DNA from: Hinthialibacter sp964556895
GTDB lineage: Bacteria; Hinthialibacterota; Hinthialibacteria; Hinthialibacterales; Hinthialibacteraceae
Direction of reading: 5' to 3'
Assembly: GCA_964556895.1 (NCBI GenBank)
Contig: CAZKYC010000087.1
Coordinates: 1 to 19,516 of the forward strand
Length of the DNA stretch: 19,516 nt
The notes below the pieces were generated by a model. That model did not search any database, was not told the DNA's origin, and was given only the letters and a program-made list of their open reading frames with translations. Of this stretch, positions 1-6,246 are shown piece after piece. Numbering within the stretch: position 1 is the stretch's first letter; each line of letters opens with the position of its first letter. The position numbers and the translations under genes are program-made.

Positions 1-67
1 TTGAGATCGTGTCAGGAAATTGTAATTCAATTTGAGAGAACGTATCCAAATCCCGCATGAGGCAAAA
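1..67 (+). repeat. Left arm of a 67-bp inverted repeat (partner 19381-19447)
   Basis: Bases 1-67 match the reverse complement of 19381-19447 with about six mismatches and no gaps; the first 60 bases differ at only four positions (14, 22, 32 and 56). The arm may continue left of the window. Its inner edge touches the mnmE stop codon at 68-70. Read in one frame, both arms are open up to a TGA, but all four differences would change the amino acid, so a protein-coding role is unlikely. It could be the end of an insertion sequence or a dispersed non-coding repeat; no transposase is visible. Confidence 0.85.
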
Positions 68-1456
68 TTATTTACCGATACAAAAGCGAGAAAAAATGGT
101 GGTCATGATGTCGGGGGCGAGGCCGCTGCCGTCAAGTTGGGCGATGTCGTTCAACACGACGCGCAGCTCTTCGGCGACGGCTTCGAGCGGCGCTTGGTTG
201 TTTAATAAGCAAACGCTCTGCTGTAAGCGCTCATTGATTTGTTCAAGCAGTCGGGCCTGGCGGTCTCCAATCAGAAACGAGCTGTCGGCGTCAGCAGGTA
301 CAAGCGCAGAGACTTCTTGCTGAAGCCGCTTTACGAGTTCTTCTACTCCATCGTCTTTTAGCGCCGACGCTTCAATGAGCGGGTAGTTCGGTTCAACCTC
401 CGCTGTTTTACCTAAATCACATTTGTTCGCAACCAACACAATACGCGCCTGGTCATCGGTCTCGCTCAATTCATCCAACAGGCGCTGGTCTTCGGGCTGA
501 AGCCCAACCGAGGCGTCGAAGACCAACAAGACGATATGCGACGTAGTGAGCAGTTCGCGCGAACGTTCGACGCCAATGGCTTCAATCTCTTCGTGGGTTT
601 CGCGGATGCCAGCGGTGTCGATCAGCGTCACTGGGCGGCCCTTCAGCTCGATGGCGCCTTCGATGCTGTCGCGGGTGGTGCCGGCGTGAGGCGTGACGAT
701 GGCGCGGTCGCGGCCTAACAGGCGGTTAAACAGGCTCGACTTGCCGACGTTTGGCTGGCCGGCGAGTACGACAATCACACCCTGCTCAAAGCGCTGTTCG
801 CGCACGGCGCGTTGTTTCAATTCACACGCTTGTTGAGCGAGTGCATTGACCTGAGTGCGCAACTCGCGGCCCAAGTCTTCTTCCAGGGCCTCGTCAGGAA
901 ACTCGAGCTGGGTTTCAAGCTCGACCATGGTGGTGGTCACGGATTCACGCAACTCGGCCAACGCTTTTGAAAACGCGCCGTCTAACATGCGCAGCGACAT
1001 CGACCGTGCCAGTTGAGAGCGCGACTCGATCAGGCTGCCGACGGCTTCGGCCTGGGTGAGGTCCATCTTACCGTTACACACCGCGCGAAAGGTAAACTCG
1101 CCCGGTTCCGCCGGACGCGCTCCCTCGCGGTAGAGCAGTTCGAGCACGCGGCGCACCACCGCCTCGCCGCCGTGGCAGTGAATCTCGGTCAGGTTTTCGC
1201 CCGTGTACGAATGGGGCGCAAAAAACGCGGCGCAGAGAACTTCGTCGACGGTCTCTTGGGTTTGGGGGTCAACCAGCCGTCCGAACATCAGCCGCCGCGC
1301 CTGGTCAAGAAAACCGCGTTTGGGCTGGAACACCCGCTGGGTAATCGCCATCGCGTCGCGTCCGGTGACGCGCACCACCGCCACCGCGCCCCGTCCGGGC
1401 GCGGTCGACAACGCCGCAATCACGTCTTCTTTGAGATACAACCCCGCATCAACCAT
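68..1456 (-). CDS. mnmE: tRNA uridine-5-carboxymethylaminomethyl(34) synthesis GTPase MnmE
   Basis: MnmE works with MnmG to modify the wobble uridine (U34) of certain tRNAs, using a folate-carried one-carbon unit. The 462-residue protein has the family's usual length and layout. The N-terminal folate-binding domain contains EIHCHGGE (91-98). A helical domain follows, with NGKMDLTQAEA (128-138). The inserted Ras-like G domain carries the P-loop GQPNVGKSS (233-241), a TPHAGTTRD switch (255-263), DTAG (280-283) and NKCD (344-347). The protein ends in CIGK, the conserved C-terminal cysteine motif. The ATG at 1456 gives a slightly long N-terminus before DVIAALSTAPGRG, and no clear Shine-Dalgarno precedes it, so the exact start is uncertain. 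It stands alone and is unrelated in function to its neighbours. Confidence 0.97.
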   Translation of the reverse strand: MVDAGLYLKEDVIAALSTAPGRGAVAVVRVTGRDAMAITQRVFQPKRGFLDQARRLMFGRLVDPQTQETVDEVLCAAFFAPHSYTGENLTEIHCHGGEAVVRRVLELLYREGARPAEPGEFTFRAVCNGKMDLTQAEAVGSLIESRSQLARSMSLRMLDGAFSKALAELRESVTTTMVELETQLEFPDEALEEDLGRELRTQVNALAQQACELKQRAVREQRFEQGVIVVLAGQPNVGKSSLFNRLLGRDRAIVTPHAGTTRDSIEGAIELKGRPVTLIDTAGIRETHEEIEAIGVERSRELLTTSHIVLLVFDASVGLQPEDQRLLDELSETDDQARIVLVANKCDLGKTAEVEPNYPLIEASALKDDGVEELVKRLQQEVSALVPADADSSFLIGDRQARLLEQINERLQQSVCLLNNQAPLEAVAEELRVVLNDIAQLDGSGLAPDIMTTIFSRFCIGK

Positions 1457-1567
1457 GATGACGATATCGTAGAATGAGGATGATATTTATAAAGGCGGGA
1501 TCAACAATAATATCATAAGTTGCGATATATCCTTGACAAATACAGTGGGGAGGATGTACCGCACTTT

Positions 1568-1607
1568 TACGGCGCCATCAAAACCACCGCACTTTCCAGG
1601 CGCCGTA
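1568..1607. repeat. 9-bp perfect inverted repeat overlapping a 10-bp direct repeat
   Basis: TACGGCGCC (1568-1576) and GGCGCCGTA (1599-1607) are perfect inverted copies separated by 22 bases. The direct repeat ACCGCACTTT (1558-1567 and 1586-1595) precedes the first arm immediately and the second by three bases. The nested arrangement could be an operator, a hairpin or the scar of a small element; nothing decides between these. Confidence 0.6.
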
Positions 1608-1918
1608 TGCACATAAGTTCAAAGAGCTGAAAACGATGAAGCGAAGATGAATAAGCCAAGTGTTGGATTGGGTATTGAGCACGTTGCCCATCTCCCTGCG
1701 TCGCGCCCGCCGCCGCCCCAGTGAGCGACGGGCGGCTCCGTCGGGGATGGGCTTGCGGGGAGCATCTTTTTTTCATACGATTTCAGAGAACAACTTGGAT
1801 CGTATCAAAGCCAAAACCCATCTAGGCAAAAATACCGTTTACACACTTTATTGAACAGACCCTCTCTTTGTTCACTTTTTATCTCCTATTTCCTGTTTCT
1901 TCTCTTCTGCTGCCGCGC

Positions 1919-1959
1919 CGCTTCGCTTTGCAGCTTTTGCCAGCCGGTTACGCGAAGCG
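1919..1959 (+). repeat. 8-bp inverted repeat upstream of the membrane-protein gene
   Basis: CGCTTCGC (1919-1926) and GCGAAGCG (1952-1959) are perfect inverted arms, ending 36 bases before the ATG at 1996. The right arm is followed by TTCGGC, giving GTTCGGC, which resembles an integron R' box (GTTRRRY) except at one base. It may be a degenerate recombination site or simply a leader hairpin. Confidence 0.4.
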
Positions 1960-1995
1960 TTCGGCAACCAACCGACGAAAAGAGTATCAGAGCAA

Positions 1996-3063
1996 ATGAA
2001 ATCAGGTTTTTCGAATCAAGTTTCAGAACAAAGTGTTTCGCCCCCGTCAGGTCCTCTCAGAGTTCTGTTCGCACGTGCCCTGATCGGCGTCATCGTACTA
2101 ATTGGCGCAGAAGTGCTGTCCGGTGCTTCACTGCCGGCCGGACTGTGGCACCCATGGACCATATTGGTCACCTACTGGCTCTATTTCGCGCACTTCTTTT
2201 TCTTCACAACACTCGCCGTCCGGACTGGCCGGACATCGCTCCCATCCCTCTATTTGTGGGGCGTTCTTTTCGGGCTCTACGAGTCGTGGATCACCAAGGT
2301 AGTCTGGCATGGTTACGCCGGAGACGGAAAGCTGGCAATGGGTAGCATTGGACCATACGGGTTCTCGGAGATCAGCATGGTCTTTTTCTTCCATCCTGTG
2401 ATGTCTTTCGTCCTGCCGCTGACGGTTGCCAGTTTGCTCTATCCCGGTCTGCGCTCTCTATTCCCCGATCTTGTGTGGTTCACCGGTAAGAGCAAAGGAG
2501 CACACGCCGTATGGTTCTACGTTCTGCTCTCTTTTGTGCCGATTATGGCAATGAACTCCGGTGGCGTTATGAATCTGGCAGCCAACATGGCTGTGGCACT
2601 CCTTCTTCTGCTACTGCTGTCGCGTTTGGCCAAGCCCTCTTCCACAGCCGCAGATGCGCGTCGCATCGTCAACTTCGGCCGCTTTGGCTTTGCCGGCTTA
2701 TGCGCTTACCTTATGGTGCTGTATGGTGCAGCATACTTCTTACTGCGCCCCGACGGGTTGCCGTCAGTGCCGGTGCAGCTTTTCACTTTCGTCTTCTATG
2801 CGTTAGCTGTCTCCGGATTGTGGCTGCAACGCAGACGCGAACCGGTATCCATAGCGCCAGTAGAGAAACGCGAGGTTCGGCTTATTGTCACTTGCTTCGC
2901 CGCACTCCTTGTCTTCTCCCTTGTCTGCACGATGCTTACAGGAATGGCTGTTCTGTATCCCGTAATCTTTGTGAATTTCGTCATATGGACGATTGGCGGA
3001 AGCTTGCTAACCGTTCTTTGTTGGTTCAAAGGGCTTCGTGAGCGATTGAGTCCTGTCAGTTGA
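1996..3063 (+). CDS. Multi-pass membrane protein of unknown function, in a probable integron cassette
   Basis: I do not recognise the family. The 355-residue protein has a short polar N-terminus (1-20) followed by about nine or ten hydrophobic segments, for example near 25-43, 53-75, 82-100, 125-150, 172-185, 190-210, 230-250, 262-280, 298-320 and 325-345. This points to an integral inner-membrane protein. There is no nucleotide-binding motif or catalytic signature I can name; conserved-looking polar spots inside the membrane part include LYESWITKVVW and FFFHPVMSF. The upstream frame is open to a stop at 1852-1854 but contains no alternative start, so the ATG at 1996 is well supported, although the ribosome binding site is weak. 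An attC-like site begins 21 bases after the stop in the orientation expected for a gene cassette, which suggests acquisition by an integron. Confidence 0.85.
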   Translation: MKSGFSNQVSEQSVSPPSGPLRVLFARALIGVIVLIGAEVLSGASLPAGLWHPWTILVTYWLYFAHFFFFTTLAVRTGRTSLPSLYLWGVLFGLYESWITKVVWHGYAGDGKLAMGSIGPYGFSEISMVFFFHPVMSFVLPLTVASLLYPGLRSLFPDLVWFTGKSKGAHAVWFYVLLSFVPIMAMNSGGVMNLAANMAVALLLLLLLSRLAKPSSTAADARRIVNFGRFGFAGLCAYLMVLYGAAYFLLRPDGLPSVPVQLFTFVFYALAVSGLWLQRRREPVSIAPVEKREVRLIVTCFAALLVFSLVCTMLTGMAVLYPVIFVNFVIWTIGGSLLTVLCWFKGLRERLSPVS

Positions 3064-3084
3064 GAGCTATGCAATGGGAAGGAT

Positions 3085-3142
3085 GTCGAACAAGACGGAT
3101 GCAGGCGATGCTTGATAGCGCGCCTGATCCGGAACGTTAGGC
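3085..3142 (+). other. Integron attC recombination site (59-base-element type)
   Basis: The 58 bases show every part of an attC site in order: R'' GTCGAAC (3085-3091), a spacer of five bases (3092-3096), L'' GGATGCAGGCG (3097-3107), a 13-base loop, L' CGCCTGATCC (3121-3130), a spacer of five bases (3131-3135) and R' GTTAGGC (3136-3142), which fits GTTRRRY. L'' and L' pair perfectly over ten base pairs except for one unpaired G at 3101, the extrahelical base typical of the L'' side, and the two spacers are largely non-complementary. R'' departs from RYYYAAC at one base and pairs with R' at five of seven positions. The site follows the membrane-protein gene and precedes the next gene, as in a cassette array. 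Confidence 0.8.
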
Positions 3143-3159
3143 CCTAAGGAGTTTTTTAC

Positions 3160-3255
3160 ATGGCCGTGATATGCGGAATTGAACTCAAGTCGTCCGAAGC
3201 CATATTCGCGATTGTGGAGTTGGCCGATGGGCAAGTTGGGCATCTTTTTCCATAA
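3160..3255 (+). pseudogene. 5' remnant of a DUF3010-like cassette gene
   Basis: A strong AAGGAG (3146-3151) sits eight bases before an ATG that opens a frame of 31 codons. The peptide starts MAVICGIELKSSEAIFAIVE, which resembles the N-terminus of DUF3010-family proteins, normally around 140 residues long and known from integron cassettes. The resemblance stops after about residue 28 and the frame ends at TAA (3253-3255), close to the 3' end of the convergent kinase gene. This reads as the first fifth of a cassette gene cut off at a junction near 3240-3255. The family call is from memory of the N-terminal pattern and is tentative. The alternative is a genuine short peptide gene. Confidence 0.5.
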
Positions 3256-3309
3256 CCAAGCCTTATATGTGGTTGACCTCAGTTCCCATCCGACACGCCC
3301 CACCTGTAC

Positions 3310-4815
3310 TCACATCCTGCCAAACAGTTCTTTATTCTTCGGATAGATTTCTTTGTACCATTCAAAGCGTTCGTCGTAGAGTTTTTTGTTTTCGGGATTC
3401 GGCTCGTATGTGTGCTCGACTTTGGCGACCGCCTTGGCCGCTTCGGGGATCGATGAATACACCCCACTGGCCGCGCCCGCCAACACCGCCGCGCCCAGGC
3501 AGCCCGCCTCGGCGACTTTGGGCGCCGCCACCGGCGCACCCATGATGTCGGCCTTGATCTGAAGCCAATAAGGCGACTTGGCCCCGCCGCCGGTAGCGCG
3601 ATAGGCTTCGACCTTTCCGCCCGCCTGCGCCAACAGTTCCATTCCCTGGCGCAGCTCATAAGTCACGCCCTCAAGCAACGCGCGGGTAATCTCGGCTTTG
3701 GTGGTGTCGAGGGTCAATCCTAAAATCGCGCCCTTACTCTTGTTGTCAAAGTGAGGAACGCCGGTGGTAGTGAAGTGAGGCAATACCAACAAACTGGTCG
3801 GTTTATCGGCGGCTTCTTCAGTGAGGATTTCATAGACATCGCGTTTCTGTTTATCGGCGCGCATTGATTCCTCACGGGCGAACTGGTCGCGATACCAGCG
3901 AAACAATACCGCCCCGGTGTAGTTATAGACCAACACGCAATATAAATCGGGGCAGGTGTGATGGTAACAACAGATGTTGCTCGCCAACATCTGTTCATTG
4001 AGCAACGCCTGGTCAAAGGCGGCGCCGATACAAACGACGGTGCCGATGCCGTAGGCCGCCGTCTTGGCGTCGGTTACGCCCGCGCCCAACATCTGACAGG
4101 GCTGGTCATGGCCGCCGGTGACCACCTTCACCCCGCGCGGCAGGCCGATCTCATCGGCGACGCTGTCGAGCACCGTCCCCACCAATGTTCCCGATGGGGC
4201 CGCTTTGGGCATGACGTCCGCCGTTAGGCCCACCGCGCCGAGAAAATCGTCGCGCCATTCTTCGTTGACGATGTCGAACAACATGGTGCGCCCGGCGAGG
4301 CTATAGTCGACCACCGCTTCGCCGGTGAGCAAATAGTTTGTTAGGTCTTCGTAGCCGAGGATGTATTTGGCTTTGTCGAGTACTTCGGGTTGGTTGTCGC
4401 GGTACCAATTGAGTTTTAGCGCAGTGAAGATCGACGCGGGCGGCTGCCCGGTGGCCTGAAAGAGCGGCATGCGCCCAAAGCGTTCGATCCATTGGTCGAC
4501 GTAAGGGCCGGTGCGTGGGTCAAAGCTGACGATGGAATTCGACAGAAATTCGTCATTGGCGCCGATGGCGGTGACCGCTTCGCCTTGCGCTGAAACCGCC
4601 AACGCCTGGACGGGGTCTTTCTTGGTCTTTTGGGCGACTTCACCCATACATTCTTTGGTGAAGTTCCAGACCTGCTTGCTGTCGAGTTCGGCCCAGCCCG
4701 GGTTGGGCGCGTGAAGCGGGTATTCGCGGTAGGCATAGGCGATCAACTGGCCTGATTCATCGAAGGCGACGGCTTTACATCCAGTGGTGCCAACATCAAT
4801 TCCCATTAAACTCAT
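3310..4815 (-). CDS. xylB: FGGY-family sugar kinase, xylulokinase-like
   Basis: It phosphorylates a sugar with ATP in the cytoplasm; D-xylulose to D-xylulose 5-phosphate, feeding the pentose phosphate pathway, is the best guess. The 501-residue length is typical. The N-terminal ATPase lobe opens with GIDVGTTGCK (5-14). The catalytic-base region is GGHDQPCQMLGAG, with Asp237 the likely base. The C-terminal ATP-binding segment has RATGGGAKSPYW, the FGGY signature region. GGGAGA lies nine bases before the ATG at 4815. Substrate specificity within FGGY kinases (xylulose, gluconate, glycerol, rhamnulose and others) cannot be fixed from motifs alone. A sugar oxidoreductase and a BMC shell gene nearby suggest a carbohydrate-use neighbourhood, but a terminator separates this gene from the upstream pilin gene, so it probably has its own promoter. 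Confidence 0.88.
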   Translation of the reverse strand: MSLMGIDVGTTGCKAVAFDESGQLIAYAYREYPLHAPNPGWAELDSKQVWNFTKECMGEVAQKTKKDPVQALAVSAQGEAVTAIGANDEFLSNSIVSFDPRTGPYVDQWIERFGRMPLFQATGQPPASIFTALKLNWYRDNQPEVLDKAKYILGYEDLTNYLLTGEAVVDYSLAGRTMLFDIVNEEWRDDFLGAVGLTADVMPKAAPSGTLVGTVLDSVADEIGLPRGVKVVTGGHDQPCQMLGAGVTDAKTAAYGIGTVVCIGAAFDQALLNEQMLASNICCYHHTCPDLYCVLVYNYTGAVLFRWYRDQFAREESMRADKQKRDVYEILTEEAADKPTSLLVLPHFTTTGVPHFDNKSKGAILGLTLDTTKAEITRALLEGVTYELRQGMELLAQAGGKVEAYRATGGGAKSPYWLQIKADIMGAPVAAPKVAEAGCLGAAVLAGAASGVYSSIPEAAKAVAKVEHTYEPNPENKKLYDERFEWYKEIYPKNKELFGRM

Positions 4816-4846
4816 GGCGACAATCTCCCAATGTATTCTTGAATTG

Positions 4847-4876
4847 ACTATAAGGGATGTGGGCCGCTTAACACAA
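4847..4876 (-). promoter_or_regulatory. Candidate sigma-70-type promoter of the sugar kinase gene
   Basis: On the minus strand TTGTGT (4876-4871) and TATAGT (4852-4847) are separated by 18 bases, with the kinase ATG 31 bases further on. The -10 box matches consensus at five of six positions and the -35 at three. It lies between the pilin terminator and the kinase gene, where a promoter is expected. Confidence 0.4.
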
Positions 4877-4980
4877 GGCGCACCTGGGGGAGGTTAGGTG
4901 GGGGGTGGCTCAATATCCGAGTAGAATGTCAAGTATGAGGTTTAGTTCAATCCGCCTGGAGAGCCGCGATTAAATGAAAC

Positions 4981-5008
4981 AAAAACGGGCGGCCGATGGG
5001 CCGCCCGT
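4981..5008 (-). terminator. Intrinsic terminator of the pseudopilin gene
   Basis: ACGGGCGGCC (4985-4994) and GGCCGCCCGT (4999-5008) form a perfect 10-bp GC-rich stem with a four-base loop. On the minus strand it is followed by a run of T (4985-4981), then GTTT. It begins 23 bases after the pseudopilin stop codon, so it ends that transcript before the kinase gene. Confidence 0.9.
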
Positions 5009-5031
5009 GATGAACTCTATTCTTGGAAACG

Positions 5032-5658
5032 TTAGTTGCCTGTTCCGCCGATGATCTGGCTGTTAAGAACAAAGATATTGCCGCGAGACGTCAGACCATT
5101 CGACGGCAAATAAATCCAACTGCCTGTCTTTTGGCCCAGGTCGCGATAGCCTGCTTCACCCCAAGGGAAATTTTGCTCGCCGTTCGGCCCAAGCGAGGTC
5201 ATTAAATAGTCAATACTTTGGCGTCCCATCATGTTAAACGCTGCTGTGCTGTCTTTACAATTCGGAGTCCCTTGAGGGCCGAATGACACGCGCGATGTGT
5301 ATTCGTATACAGGTTTCAATCCGTCTTTGATGGTCTGGCGGTTTTGGAACTCAGAATTGATGCTGGCAAACGCGTCTTCAGGAATTTGTCCAATATACGA
5401 GACCGGCGTTGTGAGCGGGATGTATGACAGGTGTTCGGCCCGACCCACGCCGCAGTCGCCATCATAGGTGTACTGGTTGCGATCGAGGCGGTATTGCTCC
5501 TGCGCCATGGCAACGGCTTTCATGTCAGAGACCACTCGCGCCACTTTGGCGCGCATCTGCGCGTTCAAAAAGTTGGGCACGGCGATCGCGGCCAGAATGC
5601 CGATAATCGCTACAACAATCAACAGCTCAATAAGCGTAAAACCTCTTTCCTTCATCAT
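5032..5658 (-). CDS. Type IV pilin-like / GspG-type pseudopilin
   Basis: This is a prepilin-class protein processed by a prepilin peptidase and built into a type II secretion pseudopilus or a pilus at the inner membrane. The 208-residue sequence starts with a short basic leader MMKERG, cleaved before Phe7, and has the conserved Glu at mature position 5 (Glu11). A long hydrophobic helix LLIVVAIIGILAAIAVPNFL follows. The 'FLNAQMRAKVARVVSDMKAVAMAQEQY' helix pattern recurs in multi-copy prepilins of environmental bacteria. Two cysteines (in DGDCGVG and PNCKDS) could form a disulfide. A strong GGGAGG (5668-5663) serves either of two adjacent ATGs, at 5658 (spacing 4) or 5655 (spacing 7). No secretion or pilus machinery genes are nearby, so its partner system is unknown. 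Confidence 0.88.
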   Translation of the reverse strand: MMKERGFTLIELLIVVAIIGILAAIAVPNFLNAQMRAKVARVVSDMKAVAMAQEQYRLDRNQYTYDGDCGVGRAEHLSYIPLTTPVSYIGQIPEDAFASINSEFQNRQTIKDGLKPVYEYTSRVSFGPQGTPNCKDSTAAFNMMGRQSIDYLMTSLGPNGEQNFPWGEAGYRDLGQKTGSWIYLPSNGLTSRGNIFVLNSQIIGGTGN

Positions 5659-5675
5659 ACGACCTCCCTAAACGG

Positions 5676-5705
5676 TTGTGATGTTGTGTCTTGTGATGTT
5701 GTGTC
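5676..5705 (+). repeat. Perfect 2 x 15-bp tandem duplication
   Basis: TTGTGATGTTGTGTC occurs twice head to tail (5676-5690 and 5691-5705). It lies in the 87-bp gap between the BMC gene and the pseudopilin gene, just upstream of the pilin ribosome binding site. It would be transcribed as the 5' leader of the pilin message if transcription comes from upstream. Confidence 0.9.
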
Positions 5706-5745
5706 TTCAACCAATTCAACCTCCCCAATGGGCGGTAAAAAATAC

Positions 5746-6081
5746 TTATTTTGATTTCTTTTTCGCTGGCGCTTTTGACATCAATACATCCGGCCCGGTC
5801 ATGGTTTGTTCTGGCTCATGGGCGATGATTTTCTCGACGTCTTCATGTGGGCTGGGGATGACATGGGCTGACAACACTTCGCCCACGCGCCGCGCCGCCG
5901 AAGCGCCCGCTTCAACCGCCGCCTGAACGTCGGCCACGCCGCCGCGCAGTTTGACCGTCACCATGCCCGGAACATTATATTCGAGTTGTGAAATGACCGA
6001 CTCGGCTGATTTGACTGCGGCGTCGCTGGCTTCGATGGCCGCGATTAGCCCCTTGGTTTCGATTAAACCCAACGCATTCAT
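5746..6081 (-). CDS. Bacterial microcompartment shell protein, BMC-H (PduA/EutM-like)
   Basis: A single BMC domain that assembles as hexamers into the facets of a protein shell enclosing a metabolic pathway. The 111 residues follow the family pattern: MNALGLIETKGL, AAIEASDAAVKSAE, VTVKLRGGVADVQAAVEAGA and HVIPSPHEDVEKII. A lysine-rich tail (KAPAKKKSK) follows. The segment that lines the central pore in PduA-like proteins reads NVPG (36-39) instead of the more usual IGSG type, so pore selectivity may differ. AGAGG lies upstream of the ATG at 6081. No other shell gene, BMC-P vertex protein, aldehyde dehydrogenase or encapsulated enzyme is in the window, so its compartment is encoded elsewhere or this is an orphan shell gene. 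It is divergent from the Gfo/Idh/MocA gene. Confidence 0.95.
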   Translation of the reverse strand: MNALGLIETKGLIAAIEASDAAVKSAESVISQLEYNVPGMVTVKLRGGVADVQAAVEAGASAARRVGEVLSAHVIPSPHEDVEKIIAHEPEQTMTGPDVLMSKAPAKKKSK

Positions 6082-6124
6082 ACAAGCGCCTCTCTTGTCT
6101 CATTCATAGTTATAATTTTGTATC

Positions 6125-6156
6125 ATACGCTTTTTTTTCGTAAAACGAAAGCGTAT
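6125..6156. promoter_or_regulatory. Bulged palindrome in the divergent intergenic region
   Basis: Outer arms ATACGC (6125-6130) and GCGTAT (6151-6156) enclose inner arms TTTCGT (6136-6141) and ACGAAA (6145-6150) around an AAA loop, with five unpaired T on one side. It sits midway between the divergent BMC and oxidoreductase genes, a natural place for an operator acting on both, though it could also be an RNA hairpin in the BMC leader. Confidence 0.4.
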
Positions 6157-6182
6157 CTTAATAGCAAATAGGTGATTTGTCC

Positions 6183-6212
6183 TTGGCGTAGGTTCTGATT
6201 TATGGTTAGAAT
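6183..6212 (+). promoter_or_regulatory. Candidate promoter of the Gfo/Idh/MocA gene
   Basis: TTGGCG (6183-6188) and TAGAAT (6207-6212) are 18 bases apart, upstream of the ATG at 6247. GGAG (6231-6234) would be the ribosome binding site but is 12 bases from the ATG, longer than usual. Confidence 0.4.
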
Positions 6213-6246
6213 AAGAAACGATTTTCTTATGGAGACTAACTAACCA

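Larger units (their letters stand above)
1457..1995. other. 539-bp gene-free region with short repeats
   Basis: No convincing gene is present; the short ORFs here have no recognisable protein character. The part next to mnmE (about 1470-1545) is AT-rich and probably holds the mnmE promoter. ACCGCACTTT occurs twice as a direct repeat (1558-1567, 1586-1595), interleaved with the inverted repeat TACGGCGCC/GGCGCCGTA (1568-1576, 1599-1607). A second inverted pair is ATACGAT/ATCGTAT (1775-1781, 1799-1805). A weak bulged stem (1746-1766) is followed by a run of T to 1773 and could be a terminator on the plus strand. A third pair, CGCTTCGC/GCGAAGCG (1919-1926, 1952-1959), lies just upstream of the membrane-protein gene. 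Confidence 0.6.

Noticed and set aside
1013..1477. 154-codon plus-strand ORF antisense to mnmE, and similar long antisense frames across the nuo genes
   Set aside because: They are complementary shadows of GC-rich real genes, without ribosome binding sites or family motifs.
1567..1776. 69-codon minus-strand ORF
   Set aside because: Composition is low-complexity and arginine/alanine-rich, no family resemblance or ribosome binding site, and it spans the repeat-rich gene-free stretch.
1855..1966. Possible second attC site upstream of the membrane-protein gene, ending in GTTCGGC
   Set aside because: The GTTCGGC box breaks the GTTRRRY rule at one base, and no upstream R''/L'' pair shows the required complementarity with proper spacing; only a simple 8-bp inverted repeat remains.
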